Numbered from the stretch's first letter, positions 1 to 9,312 are shown. The stretch: 33,018 nt of DNA from Chloroflexales bacterium (GCA_013336035.1 JAAXUL010000002.1:1-33018), one strand, 5' to 3'. Notes: generated by a model not told the origin, from the letters alone. Numbers and translations are program-made.

Positions 1-210
1 TGCTTTGCGACCGAAAGCGGGTGCTTTGCGACCGAAAGCGGGTGCTTTGCGACCGAAAGCGGGTGCTTTGCGACCGAAAGCGGGTGCTTTGCGACCGAAG
101 GCGGGTGCTTTGAGGCCGAAGGCGGGTGCTTTGCGACCGAAGGCGGGTGCTTTGCGACCGAAGGCGGGTGCTTTGCGACCGAAGGCGGGTGCTTTGAGGC
201 CGAAGGCGGG
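1..210. repeat. 21-bp tandem repeat, 10 contiguous copies (consensus TGCTTTGCGACCGAARGCGGG); may continue left of the window
   Basis: Direct reading: ten 21-nt units tile exactly 1-210. Copies 1-4 end GAAAGCGGG, copies 5-10 end GAAGGCGGG, and copies 6 and 10 carry GAGGCC instead of GCGACC. Confidence 0.97.
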
Positions 211-282
211 GAGCGCACGGCTTCTATCCCGCGACCGCGGGCGGTTGCAGGTAGCAGGCGTGATCGGCCGGCGCCAATGTGA

Positions 283-1458
283 CTACAGACGCTGCCCCTG
301 GGGCTGGGCATCCCGAGCGATGGGCGCCAGCTCGGCGAACATAGCGAGGTAGCGCTCAGCAGCCGTCTCCCACGAGAAGCCGTGGGCGCGGGCGCGAGCC
401 TGCTCGCCCATACGCCGCGCCAGCGCCCGGTCGTGGGCGAAGGGGCGCAGATGATCGGCCAGCGCTTGTGCATCACCCCAGGGGATGATATTGCCCGTCA
501 CGCCCTCGGCCACCAGATCCCCGGCGCCGCCGGTGCGCGTGACGACAGAGGGCAGGCCGGCGGCCATGGCCTCGAGCGTGGCGACGCTCATACCTTCGTT
601 GTACGAGGGCAGCACAAAGACGTGGGCGGCGGCGTAATGGGCGGCGATCTGCTCGCGCGGCACATAGCCCACGAAGACGACCCGCTCGGCGACACCCAGG
701 CGGCGGGCCAGATCCTCGTTCGCCTGGCGCGCATCCCCCTCGCCGACAAGCTCCAGCTGTACGTCGAGGCCCTCGGTGGCCAGCCGGCGCACCGCCTCGA
801 TCAGGTGGTGCTGGCCCTTGCGCTCGATCAGGCGGGCGACGCAGATCAGGCGCAGCGGCCCGCCGTCGGCGATCGGCGCCGCCGGGAAGGCCTCGAGCTC
901 GACCCCGTTGGGCACAAGGTCGATGCGCAGCCCCGGCTTGACCGCGAGCATCATATCGGCCTCGCCCTGACATTTGGCCACCAGCCGGCTGGCGCCGCGC
1001 CAGATCGCCTTGATCGTCGGGGTCAGCAGCGGATAGAGCGCCCCATAGCGCCGCTCGAAGCCCGGGATGTCGGGGCCGCAGACGCGCAGGATATAGGGCA
1101 GGCCAGCCAGGCGGCGCAGCGCCAGGGCCACCCCGCCCGCCGGCACCGCGCTCCACGCGAAGACCAGGTCGTAGGGCGCCGCCCTGTGCAGCCGCAGGGC
1201 CGCGGGCAGCGCGCGGGCGGCGTAGGTCAGCAGCTCACGGTTGCTCGAGTGGTGGATATTCTGGTTATTGACCGGGACCTTATAGACGCACACACGCCCG
1301 GCGAAATGCTCGCGCTCGGCGCGGCGCCCGAGGGCCGCGGTCACAAGGTCGATCTCTAGCCCCGGCACAGCGGCGAGGCGAGCCAGAATGGCGCGGTTGA
1401 CCGTCCCGGTGCCGCCGCCCAGGGGCGGGAACTCGTTGTTGAGCATCAGGATGCGCAC
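283..1458 (-). CDS. Glycosyltransferase family 4 (GT-B) protein
   Basis: 391 aa; N-terminal MRILMLNNEFPPLGGGTGTVNR, C-terminal PSYNEGMSVATLEAMAAGLPSVVTRTGGAGDLV, typical of the GT4 donor-binding region. Confidence 0.9.
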   Translation of the reverse strand: MRILMLNNEFPPLGGGTGTVNRAILARLAAVPGLEIDLVTAALGRRAEREHFAGRVCVYKVPVNNQNIHHSSNRELLTYAARALPAALRLHRAAPYDLVFAWSAVPAGGVALALRRLAGLPYILRVCGPDIPGFERRYGALYPLLTPTIKAIWRGASRLVAKCQGEADMMLAVKPGLRIDLVPNGVELEAFPAAPIADGGPLRLICVARLIERKGQHHLIEAVRRLATEGLDVQLELVGEGDARQANEDLARRLGVAERVVFVGYVPREQIAAHYAAAHVFVLPSYNEGMSVATLEAMAAGLPSVVTRTGGAGDLVAEGVTGNIIPWGDAQALADHLRPFAHDRALARRMGEQARARAHGFSWETAAERYLAMFAELAPIARDAQPQGQRL

Positions 1459-2634
1459 TTAGTCTCGCCCCCACACCCGCCGCACCACATAGAGCGGGCG
1501 GGCCTTGACCTCCTCGAAGATGCGGCCGACGTACTCGCCGATCACGCCGATCGTGATCAGCTGGATGCCCGAGAGGAAGAAGATCGCGACGACCAGGGTG
1601 GCGAAGCCGGGCGGCGAGAGGCCGACGGTCAGCTTCTGGATAGTGTAGAAGATCGCGATCAGGATCGACATCAGCGAGACGGTGACCCCGGCAAGCGAGA
1701 TCAGCCGCAGCGGCACATAGCTGAACGAGATCAGCCCGTCGAGAGCCAGGTAGATCAGCCGGGTGAGCGTGTACTTGGGCTTGCCGGCGTGGCGGGCGTG
1801 GCGCTCGTAGGCCAGGCCGGTCTGGCTGAGGCCGACCCAGCTGCGGATGCCGCGCACAAAGCGGTTGCGCTCGGGCATACCGTTCAGCAGATCGACGACG
1901 CGGCGGTCCATAATGCAGAAGTCGCCGGCGTCGAGGGGGATGTCGATGTTGGCGACGCGCTTGAGCATTCGATAGAAGAGGTTGTAGGCGGCCCGCTTGA
2001 GCGGCCCCTCTTTGCGCTGCTCGCGGATGGCGTAGACCACATCGTAGCCCTCGCGCCACTTCGCGATAAACTGCGGCAGCACCTCGGGCGGGTCCTGGAG
2101 GTCGCCGTCCATGATGATCACGGCCTGGCCGCGGGTGTGGTCGAGCCCGGCGCTGATCGCGACCTGGTGGCCGAAGTTGCGGGCCAGGTCGACCACGATC
2201 ACCCGCGGGTCATCGGCGGCGATCTGCCGCAGCATGGGCAGGGTGTGGTCACGGCTCCCGTCGTTGACAAAGAGGATCTCGAAGCGCAGGCCCAGGGGGC
2301 TCAGCGCCGCCACCAGCCGCGTGTAGAGGGCGGGGAGGTTCTCCTCCTCGTTGTAGGCCGGGATGACGACTGACAGATCAAGCGCGTCGCCCCGCCTGGC
2401 CCGGTCCGCCGACCTGTCGGCAGGCGCGTGCTGCGCGAGGCCCAGGCCGAGGGCGCCAGCGTCGGCAAGCTGGGCCAGAGCCCGACAGAAGCGCAGGGCG
2501 GCCTGCGGGTCATCGGTGGGGATACCGGTGAAGGCCGTGGGGGGCGTCGCCTGGCCGGCATGCTCGCCTGGCTCCCAGGCCACATCACGCTCGCGCTGTT
2601 CCTGTTCAGCAACCGCCTGTGGCATTGCGATCAT
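1459..2634 (-). CDS. Glycosyltransferase family 2 with C-terminal TM helices (DPM1/GtrB-like polyprenyl-phosphate glycosyltransferase)
   Basis: LSVVIPAYNEEENLPALYTRL, FVNDGSRDHT, MDGDLQDPPEV, followed by two hydrophobic helices. The N-terminal ~90 aa are low-complexity, so the start is uncertain. Abuts the GT4 gene. Confidence 0.88.
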   Translation of the reverse strand: MIAMPQAVAEQEQRERDVAWEPGEHAGQATPPTAFTGIPTDDPQAALRFCRALAQLADAGALGLGLAQHAPADRSADRARRGDALDLSVVIPAYNEEENLPALYTRLVAALSPLGLRFEILFVNDGSRDHTLPMLRQIAADDPRVIVVDLARNFGHQVAISAGLDHTRGQAVIIMDGDLQDPPEVLPQFIAKWREGYDVVYAIREQRKEGPLKRAAYNLFYRMLKRVANIDIPLDAGDFCIMDRRVVDLLNGMPERNRFVRGIRSWVGLSQTGLAYERHARHAGKPKYTLTRLIYLALDGLISFSYVPLRLISLAGVTVSLMSILIAIFYTIQKLTVGLSPPGFATLVVAIFFLSGIQLITIGVIGEYVGRIFEEVKARPLYVVRRVWGRD

Positions 2635-2807
2635 CTTTCGCTCGAAAGAAGAACTGGAGCCTCGCGCCCATTATTCGTTCGCAAGCTCTATGGTGCAATA
2701 GCCTGATCGTCCTGAGCAAGAGCAGAGCTAGTGGCGGGTCCTATCTGGGCAGGGCGGATGGCGGCCTCAGCATACCATGTGCCCATTACACGCTAAACAG
2801 GCCCGGC

Positions 2808-2816
2808 TGGTATAAT
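2808..2816 (+). promoter_or_regulatory. Extended -10 promoter element TGGTATAAT
   Basis: Exact TGnTATAAT about 70 nt upstream of the 2885 CDS. Confidence 0.6.
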
Positions 2817-2884
2817 CCGGCCTGAGCCGACAAAGGCCGGCCGGTAGCGGATCAGCCGGCTGAGACCATCTTTCGAGGCGCCCT

Positions 2885-3097
2885 ATGAACTGCTGGCACT
2901 GCGAGCGCCCGGCCCACGGGGTCTGCGCCTTCTGCGGGCGGGCCGTCTGTCGCGACCATGCCCAAGAACTGCCCCACATCGTCGCCCTCTACAAGGACCA
3001 GAAGGGCGCCCAGAAGGCCGTCGTCACCGCCCGCGCACTCTTCTGCGGCGTCTGCGAGCCGCGCGAGGACCCGGTTGATATGCCTGAGCTGAAGTGA
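2885..3097 (+). CDS. Small Cys/His-rich zinc-binding protein (B-box-like)
   Basis: 70 aa; MNCWHCERPAHGVCAFCGRAVCRDH...FCGVCEP, multiple CxxC/H pairs; promoter-like TATAAT upstream. Confidence 0.7.
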   Translation: MNCWHCERPAHGVCAFCGRAVCRDHAQELPHIVALYKDQKGAQKAVVTARALFCGVCEPREDPVDMPELK

Positions 3098-3118
3098 GCC
3101 AGAGGTGGGCCTTCAGCT

Positions 3119-5512
3119 CTATCGTGTTACCGGCGTGGCGCGGCGCGTGTAGGCCGCGCGGATGGCCCGCAGCATCTCCTCGAGCTCGAAGGGCTTACGC
3201 AGCACCTCGGCGGCCCCCAGGTGCAGGGCCTCGGCCTGCTGCGAGCTCGTCGTCTGGCCGGTGAGGATGAGGACGCGGGCCTCGGGGTCGTAGGCGCGCA
3301 GCTCGCGCAGCAGCTCGAGCCCGCCCATCCCGGGCATGGCCATGTCGCTCAGCACAATATCGAACTCGCCCGCCTTGAAGGCGTCGAGGGCGCTCTGGCC
3401 GTCGCCGTAGACACTGACGCTGTGGCCGATCTGCTCGAGCAGCCGCTTGAGCGAGCGCTGGATGGTAAGGTCATCATCGACCAGCAGGATGCGCAGGTTG
3501 GGCAGCTCGGCGGGCTCGCGCTCGGCCTCGGCCAGGGCCGCCGCCGCCTCGGGCGTCTCGATCACCGGCAACCTGATCACCATAGTCGTGCCCTTACCGG
3601 GCTCGCTGTCCACATCGAACGAGCCGCCGTGGCTCTTCACGATGCCGTAGGAGACCGAGAGCCCCAGGCCGGTGCCGGGTGTCGCGCTGCCGCCCAGGGC
3701 GCCCTTAGTGGTGAAGAAGGGCTCGAAGATCTTATCGCGGATGTGGTCAGGGATGCCTGAGCCGGTGTCGCGCACGCTGAGCGTGATCCCCGAGCGCTCG
3801 TCGCCATCGAGGGTCACGTGCAGGGTGCCGCCCTTCGGCTTCATGGCGTCGCGGGCGTTGGTCAGCAGATTCAGGAAGACCTGCGAGATCTGGCCGGCGT
3901 CGCAGATCGTCAGGGGCACCGGGTTGATGTCGCGAACGATCTGGATGTTGTGCTTGCGCAGCTCGATCTCCATCAGGATCAGCGTGCCCTGGATAGCATC
4001 GTAGAGGTCAGCCAGCTCGCGCCGCGGCTCCTGGCGGCGGGCGAAGGTGAGCAGGCTGCCGGTAATGCTCTTGCCGCGCTTGCAGGTATCAACCACAACC
4101 TTGAGCGACTCGTTCTTGGTCTCGTCCTCGGGGCTGGCCAGGCCCAGCTGGGCGTAGCCGAGCATGCCGCCGAGCAGATTATTGAACTCGTGGGCGATGC
4201 CCGCGGCGAAGGTGCCCACGGCGGCCAGCTTCGAGGACTGGATCAGCTCGGCCTGCGACTCCTGGAGCCTGCGGAACAGGCGGGCGTTGGCGATCACCGT
4301 GGCGGCCTGGCGGGCGAAGGCCATCAGGACGCGCTGCTCGTCCTCGTTCAGACCGCGGATCTCGGCGAAGGTGAGGCAGATCGCGCCCATGACGCGCTTC
4401 TCGTCGACCAGGGGGATGCAGACCAGGGCATTCCAGAAGATCCCCTGGGTCAGCTCGGGCAGGGGCGCGAGGGTCTGGGTATGCTGGTCGGTGAACATCA
4501 CCACGCGCTGGCGTCCGAGGACAGCCTCGTAGCTTTTAGGGAGGGGCACCGGATAGGGCCCGGGGCCATCGGCGGCCACGGGCAGATTATGGGCGGCGAC
4601 CATAGTGGGCAGCTGCTGGTCATCGAGCAGCACCACCCAGCCGTTCGCGGCGCTCATCAGCTCGGCCAGGCGGTCAACGAGCATCTGGAGCATCGTGGAC
4701 ATATCGCGGATGGTGATCAGGGCGATCATCAGGCTCTGGAGCCGCTCGAGCTTGCTGGAGAGGGCGGTCGAGTCGGCCACCAGGCTGCGGACCTCGTTGC
4801 TGACCCGGATCACCTCGCTCTGGCTGCGCAGAGCGTTCTGGAAGAGGATCATCGGCACGATGCCGAGGAGCACAGCGATGCCGTTGACCTGCCAGAGCAG
4901 GGCGAGCAGGCCGCCGAGCGGAGAGAGAAGCAGGACGAACCAGCGCATCTCGCCCTCGCGCATACGCATGCCCTCACGCAGAGGCTGGCCCTCGGTCAAG
5001 AAAGCCAGGCCGGCGACCGCGGCCCGCTCGATCAGGTAGAAGAGGGCGCCGGTGAGGAACAGCACGGCCAGGGCAAGGATAGTGGTGTAGGGCAGGGCGC
5101 CCACCCCCGCCTCGACAGCCCAGCCCTCGAGGCTCAGGACAGCCAACGCCTTGCCGACGGCGGCGGCCAGCCAGCGCACCGCCACGGTCGAGGCGATCTG
5201 CCACCACTCCTGATCACGAGCGAGGGCGGCGCAGCAGGTGCCGATCAAGATAGCGGCCAGCAGCATCGGCCAGGAGAGCGCGGTCAGAGCGGCGATGAGG
5301 ACGGCCACAGCGATAGTGACAAGACGCCCGTTCTCCATCTCGAAGGCCGTCAGATCGGCCACGGTGAGCATCACCGTGAAGATCAGGGCCGCGAGCAGCT
5401 CGGTCAAGGTAGGGACGCGCCAGACGAGGACAAGAATGCCGAGGCCGACCGTAATGGCTATGCACCACAGTCCTATGAGATAGTATCGTGCTGGCGAGGG
5501 GAGAGCGCGCAT
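3119..5512 (-). CDS. Hybrid sensor histidine kinase (N-terminal TM region, GAF, HisKA, HATPase, receiver)
   Basis: 797 aa; multiple N-terminal hydrophobic helices, H-box GIAHEFNNLLGGMLGY, N-box NLLTNARDAM, DTGSGIP, GTGLGLSVSYGIV, receiver ILLVDDD...LSDMAMPGMGG...ILTGQ. Confidence 0.93.
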   Translation of the reverse strand: MRALPSPARYYLIGLWCIAITVGLGILVLVWRVPTLTELLAALIFTVMLTVADLTAFEMENGRLVTIAVAVLIAALTALSWPMLLAAILIGTCCAALARDQEWWQIASTVAVRWLAAAVGKALAVLSLEGWAVEAGVGALPYTTILALAVLFLTGALFYLIERAAVAGLAFLTEGQPLREGMRMREGEMRWFVLLLSPLGGLLALLWQVNGIAVLLGIVPMILFQNALRSQSEVIRVSNEVRSLVADSTALSSKLERLQSLMIALITIRDMSTMLQMLVDRLAELMSAANGWVVLLDDQQLPTMVAAHNLPVAADGPGPYPVPLPKSYEAVLGRQRVVMFTDQHTQTLAPLPELTQGIFWNALVCIPLVDEKRVMGAICLTFAEIRGLNEDEQRVLMAFARQAATVIANARLFRRLQESQAELIQSSKLAAVGTFAAGIAHEFNNLLGGMLGYAQLGLASPEDETKNESLKVVVDTCKRGKSITGSLLTFARRQEPRRELADLYDAIQGTLILMEIELRKHNIQIVRDINPVPLTICDAGQISQVFLNLLTNARDAMKPKGGTLHVTLDGDERSGITLSVRDTGSGIPDHIRDKIFEPFFTTKGALGGSATPGTGLGLSVSYGIVKSHGGSFDVDSEPGKGTTMVIRLPVIETPEAAAALAEAEREPAELPNLRILLVDDDLTIQRSLKRLLEQIGHSVSVYGDGQSALDAFKAGEFDIVLSDMAMPGMGGLELLRELRAYDPEARVLILTGQTTSSQQAEALHLGAAEVLRKPFELEEMLRAIRAAYTRRATPVTR

Positions 5513-5799
5513 ACAAGGAGTGCTCCTAAGTCAGCTCGCTGCAAACGACTGCGCCTGTTCTGTACGATTGCCAGTGGTAGGTCGATTCATGGCGTTATCA
5601 TGCTAAACGGCGGCCCGCCGCCTTTTCTCACTGACGTTGCGCCGCGACGATACTAGCAGCTCTAATACAAGCTACCAGAAGTCCATATCTGGCTCGTACG
5701 AGCACTCCCTCGTGGGCGCCCAAAAGGAGCGCCCGTACATCCTCTGTCGCCCCGGACCTTCGACGGCTTCACTAGAGGCTATAGCATGCTACAGGGCAG

Positions 5800-6660
5800 C
5801 TACAGCGCTAGCAGATAGTCGCGCACCAGAGCGTTAAACTCGGCGGGCCGCTCGTCCTGGACCAACATCGAAGCGCCCTCGATCACCTCGAGGCGGGCGC
5901 GCGGATTCGCCGCGAGAAAGGCGTCGGCAGAGCGCAGGGGCGTCGTGGTGGCCTGGCGCCCCCAGACGATCAGCACCGGCTGGCGCAGCCTGGGAAAGCT
6001 GTCCCTGATATCGCAGTTGAGCAGGCCCGTCAGAAAGCAGATCGGCGCGTAGTAGGCCCCGGGGCGGCGGGCGGTCAGGTGAAAGCCCTCCACAGCCTCA
6101 TCGGTCATCGAGCGCGGGTCGTGGTAGGCCTGTCTGCCGAGGAAGAGGCGCGTGCTGCGGCGGCTGGTGAGCAGCCTGAAGATAGCACGGCCCACGGGCC
6201 CACGCAGAACCCTGTACACGGCCCACCCCACCGGTCCGGTCGGCTCGGTGAGCAGGCCCATGCCCGTGGGACAGACCAGAACGAGGGAGCTCACGCGCTC
6301 GGGCCAGCGCGCGGCGGCGGCGACAGCGTAGGCCGCCCCGAGCGAGCTGGCGACCAGGGCCGAGGGCTGACCAATGTGAGCCAGAGCGGCGCCGATCTGG
6401 TCGATATAGTCGCCCGCGCAGTAGCGGCGCGCCGGGCGGTCGCTATTACCATAGCCAAGCAGGTCGAGGGCGTGCATAGCGAAGCCGTCGCCGAGCCCGC
6501 TGAAAGGGGCCCGCATCTCGAAGGCTGATGCCGCGGCGTTGATACTATGAATAAGGAGGACGGGGCTGCCCGCCCCGGAGCTGTAGAGGGCCAGGCGATG
6601 CCCGCGCCAGTCGAGGTAGGCTGGGGCGACGGGGAGGAGGGTGAGGGCTTGCTCTTGCAT
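5800..6660 (-). CDS. Alpha/beta hydrolase
   Basis: 286 aa; VLLIHSINAAASAFEMR, DLLGYGNSDRP, ALVASSLGAAYAV (nucleophile-elbow-like), LVCPTG. Confidence 0.85.
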   Translation of the reverse strand: MQEQALTLLPVAPAYLDWRGHRLALYSSGAGSPVLLIHSINAAASAFEMRAPFSGLGDGFAMHALDLLGYGNSDRPARRYCAGDYIDQIGAALAHIGQPSALVASSLGAAYAVAAAARWPERVSSLVLVCPTGMGLLTEPTGPVGWAVYRVLRGPVGRAIFRLLTSRRSTRLFLGRQAYHDPRSMTDEAVEGFHLTARRPGAYYAPICFLTGLLNCDIRDSFPRLRQPVLIVWGRQATTTPLRSADAFLAANPRARLEVIEGASMLVQDERPAEFNALVRDYLLAL

Positions 6661-6683
6661 CGGCGTATCCCTCGGCTAAGGTG

Positions 6684-6698
6684 TAATGTGGCACATTA
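6684..6698. promoter_or_regulatory. Perfect 7-1-7 inverted repeat TAATGTG-G-CACATTA between divergent genes (operator candidate)
   Basis: Direct reading; lies between the divergent starts of the hydrolase (6660 -) and the PH-like protein (+). Confidence 0.6.
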
Positions 6699-6715
6699 TC
6701 CACCCTCAGCCAGTA

Positions 6716-6721
6716 TATAAT
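6716..6721 (+). promoter_or_regulatory. Consensus -10 TATAAT for the PH-like membrane protein
   Basis: Exact TATAAT, downstream of the ORF-track start codon at 6686. Confidence 0.5.
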
Positions 6722-6727
6722 GCGTAC

Positions 6728-7357
6728 GTGGAACGTCAAACTACAAAATCGTCAGCGCCGGCGCCACAAAGCTTCGCCGTGGCGCCTCTCGACGCCTACG
6801 CCCGGCGGCTAACCATAGGGCTGGCCTATCTGGGCGGCCTGCTGATGCTGCCGCTGCTCTTCGCGTACCTGGCCAACATGCGCTGGGACGGACTGCTGAT
6901 CCCGGTGGCCCTGGCCCTGGCCGTGGCGTTCTTCCTGCTGCTCACCTACGCGGCCCAGCCCCGCCTCTACGAGCTGACCGCCGAGCATCTGGTGGTGCGG
7001 CGGCGGCTGTGGCGCGCCCTGCGCATACCGCTCGACATCGTCACCGGGGCCTCGCTTGCCACGCCGCTGAGCGATGTGCCGGTGCGCCAGGTGCGCTTCG
7101 CCTTCAACGCTGGGATCTTTGGCTACCAGGGCCCGTTTCGCCTGGCTCCTTACGGCGAGGTCTTCTTCCTCGCCACCAACCGCGCCCGCCTTGTCGCGGT
7201 GGCTCGCTATAGCCGCACACCTCTGATCCTTAGCCCCGACAGCCCGCGAGCCTTCGTCGAGGCGATCAACGATCTGCGGACCCAGCGGGCCCTCGGGCAG
7301 CTGGCGAACGACAAAGGGCCGACAATCGATGCGCTTCCCCCTTCTCGACAAGCTTGA
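6728..7357 (+). CDS. Membrane protein with bacterial PH-like domain
   Basis: Two TM helices followed by LYELTAEHLVVRRRLWRALRIPLDIVTGASL...FLATNRARLVAVARYSRTPLILSPDSPRAFVEAI, a bPH-type pattern. ORF extends to 6686, but the TATAAT at 6716 suggests a later start (GTG 6728 or 6779). Confidence 0.65.
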   Translation: MERQTTKSSAPAPQSFAVAPLDAYARRLTIGLAYLGGLLMLPLLFAYLANMRWDGLLIPVALALAVAFFLLLTYAAQPRLYELTAEHLVVRRRLWRALRIPLDIVTGASLATPLSDVPVRQVRFAFNAGIFGYQGPFRLAPYGEVFFLATNRARLVAVARYSRTPLILSPDSPRAFVEAINDLRTQRALGQLANDKGPTIDALPPSRQA

Positions 7358-7883
7358 TCTGCCGTGTGTCTTCGAGCAGCTTGTGCCCGGCGAGCCGCAC
7401 CTCGACGGGCGGCGCTACCTGCCCCTGCTTCTGCTGCGCCCCACCAGGCCCGCGGGAATACTGCCCCCGGGCATGCTGCTAGCCGTGGTGGATCGCCACC
7501 ATCGGGTTGACGAGGGCGACGTGGGACGGAGCGGCGTGGCCCGCCTCGTCTTCGCCCTGAGCGCCCTGCGGGTCCAGTCAGCGCCGCTACGGCAAGGGCT
7601 CGCGCCAGAGCCGGGGTGGCGCGGTGGGGCGAGCGCGAACCCCGTGGTCCTCGGGCAGGTGGTCGAGGTGGGAGCCTGGGAAGTGACGCGCGGTCAGCTG
7701 CCCTACGAGGCCCTCTACGCCGAGCTGAGCCTCGACATCGGGCTGGGCATCGTGGGGACGCGCACAAGCCTGACGGCGAGCGACCTGGAGGCCGAGCTCG
7801 GCAAGGCCCGGGTCGAGCCGGGGGACTATATCGAGCTAACGCGCTCACGGATCGATATCCTGGGGTTTGAGCCCGCGGCGTAG
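7329..7883 (+). CDS. Hypothetical protein
   Basis: 184 aa ORF on the same strand, overlapping the PH-like gene by 29 nt; no recognisable motif. Confidence 0.6.
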   Translation: MRFPLLDKLDLPCVFEQLVPGEPHLDGRRYLPLLLLRPTRPAGILPPGMLLAVVDRHHRVDEGDVGRSGVARLVFALSALRVQSAPLRQGLAPEPGWRGGASANPVVLGQVVEVGAWEVTRGQLPYEALYAELSLDIGLGIVGTRTSLTASDLEAELGKARVEPGDYIELTRSRIDILGFEPAA

Positions 7884-7907
7884 AGGCGCCAGCGGGGCCG
7901 GCCCGCA

Positions 7908-9239
7908 CTACTCGCCCCCGAGGGCCAGGATCAGCTCGATCAGCAGCTGCCCGTGGCGGGCCAGGTCTTCGAGGGGGATATGCTCATCGGGGCCGTAGGG
8001 CGAGCTATCGGGCAGGGCCATCCCGACAGAGGCCACGGGGCAGGCGAGCTGCTCGACGAAGAGCTGCAGAGGCAGAGCGAAGGGGCCGGCGGGCACCGCG
8101 GGCAGCAGCGAGCCGAAGACCTCGGCGCCGGCCGCGGCCACCTGGCGCACAAAGAGGCTGTCGGAGACAGTGCGGGCCGGCGGGTAGCCGCCGGGCAGCC
8201 GCTCGAGAGCCACATCGGTGAAGCCCCGGTCGTCGAGGTGGGCCCGCAGCAGCGTCGCGACAGTCTCGGGGTCCTGGCGGGGGACGAGCTGGAAGTCGAG
8301 GACGGCGGTGGCAAGCGAGGGGAGCTGGGCGAGCTCGTGCTCGGGCTCGCAGTGGATGCTGCTGAGGTTGCAGGTTGGGAGGGTGACCTCGGCGCGGACC
8401 AGGGCGACGCCGCTCATGCCGAAGAGGAAGCCATCGGCGCCCCAGGCGGCAAGGCGGCCCGCCTCGTCGAGCCGGATGGCGCGCAGGGCGATATTCTCGT
8501 CGCGGGTCGGACCATCGACGCTGTCGTAGAAGCCGGGGATGCGGATATCCTCGTCCTCGCCCTTGATACTGGCGAGGGCCCAGGCGATGCGCCAGAGCGG
8601 GTTACGCAAGGCGGGGGCAGCGCCGGCGGGCAGGGGGTGGGCGGGGCCGCGGGCGCTCAGGCGCACCTGTAGCAAGCCCTTGCTGCCGCTATAGCAGATA
8701 GGGTTACCGATGGCGTCGCGCTCGCCGGCGCTGCCGAGGCAAACATCGGCGGCAATCAGGTCGCTGTGGGCGGCCAGAGCGGCGGGCAGGCTGGGCGAGC
8801 CGAGCAGCCCGCCGCCGTCGGCGACAAAGACGATGCTACAGGGGAGCTCGCCCTCGGCGTGGAGCAGCGCCTGGAGGGCCTGGATATGGGCGGCGAGCGG
8901 GCCCTTGCCCTCGGCGACGCCGCGCCCATAGAGCGCGCCCTCGCGCTCGGCAAGCTGGTAGGGCTCGTGGGACCAGGCGAGCCAGGGGCCGGGCGGAGGG
9001 GCGTCGAAGCGGTGGTAGAGCAGCAGAGAGCGGTCGTTGCGGCCAGCGCGGCGGGCGATAATGACCGGCGGGCCATCGCTAAAGATGCGCACCTGCATAC
9101 CGAGGCCGAGGAGCATGCGGGCGATCAGGTCGGCCGTGGCGCCGAGATCGTCAAGCTGGCCCACGCCCGAGGGTCGCGCGCAGAGAGTTCGGAGCGACTG
9201 GATGAGCTTCTCGGTCAGCAGAAGTGGTGGCGCTGACAC
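7908..9239 (-). CDS. M20 family metallopeptidase
   Basis: 443 aa; LLLYHRFDAPPPG, GRGVAEGKGPLAAHIQAL, SIVFVADGGG, GPDEHIPLEDLARHGQLLIELI. Confidence 0.85.
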   Translation of the reverse strand: MSAPPLLLTEKLIQSLRTLCARPSGVGQLDDLGATADLIARMLLGLGMQVRIFSDGPPVIIARRAGRNDRSLLLYHRFDAPPPGPWLAWSHEPYQLAEREGALYGRGVAEGKGPLAAHIQALQALLHAEGELPCSIVFVADGGGLLGSPSLPAALAAHSDLIAADVCLGSAGERDAIGNPICYSGSKGLLQVRLSARGPAHPLPAGAAPALRNPLWRIAWALASIKGEDEDIRIPGFYDSVDGPTRDENIALRAIRLDEAGRLAAWGADGFLFGMSGVALVRAEVTLPTCNLSSIHCEPEHELAQLPSLATAVLDFQLVPRQDPETVATLLRAHLDDRGFTDVALERLPGGYPPARTVSDSLFVRQVAAAGAEVFGSLLPAVPAGPFALPLQLFVEQLACPVASVGMALPDSSPYGPDEHIPLEDLARHGQLLIELILALGGE

Positions 9240-9303
9240 TAGGGGCTCCTCAGCTCGGCGCGAGCAGGAAAGTCATGGGTACAGCGTGTGCTTGATAGAG
9301 TTC

Positions 9304-9312
9304 ATTATAGCA
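9304..9312 (-). promoter_or_regulatory. Extended -10 TGCTATAAT upstream of M20 peptidase
   Basis: Reverse complement of ATTATAGCA at 9304-9312, 65 nt upstream of the start at 9239. Confidence 0.6.

Noticed and set aside
1-210. CRISPR array
   Set aside because: Units are contiguous 21-mers with no unique spacers and no cas genes in the window.
5-352. 115-aa RPKAGAL repeat ORF
   Set aside because: Unit length is a multiple of 3 with no stop in any of six frames, so openness is uninformative; alternative start codon inside the repeat; treated as a minisatellite.
3818-5656. 612-aa plus-strand ORF
   Set aside because: Antisense shadow of the hybrid histidine kinase; low-complexity H/Q/G/E-rich composition typical of GC-rich reverse-frame artefacts.
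7207-7908. 233-aa minus-strand Arg/Pro/Ala-rich ORF
   Set aside because: Composition typical of a GC-rich off-frame; overlaps plus-strand ORFs with better coding character.
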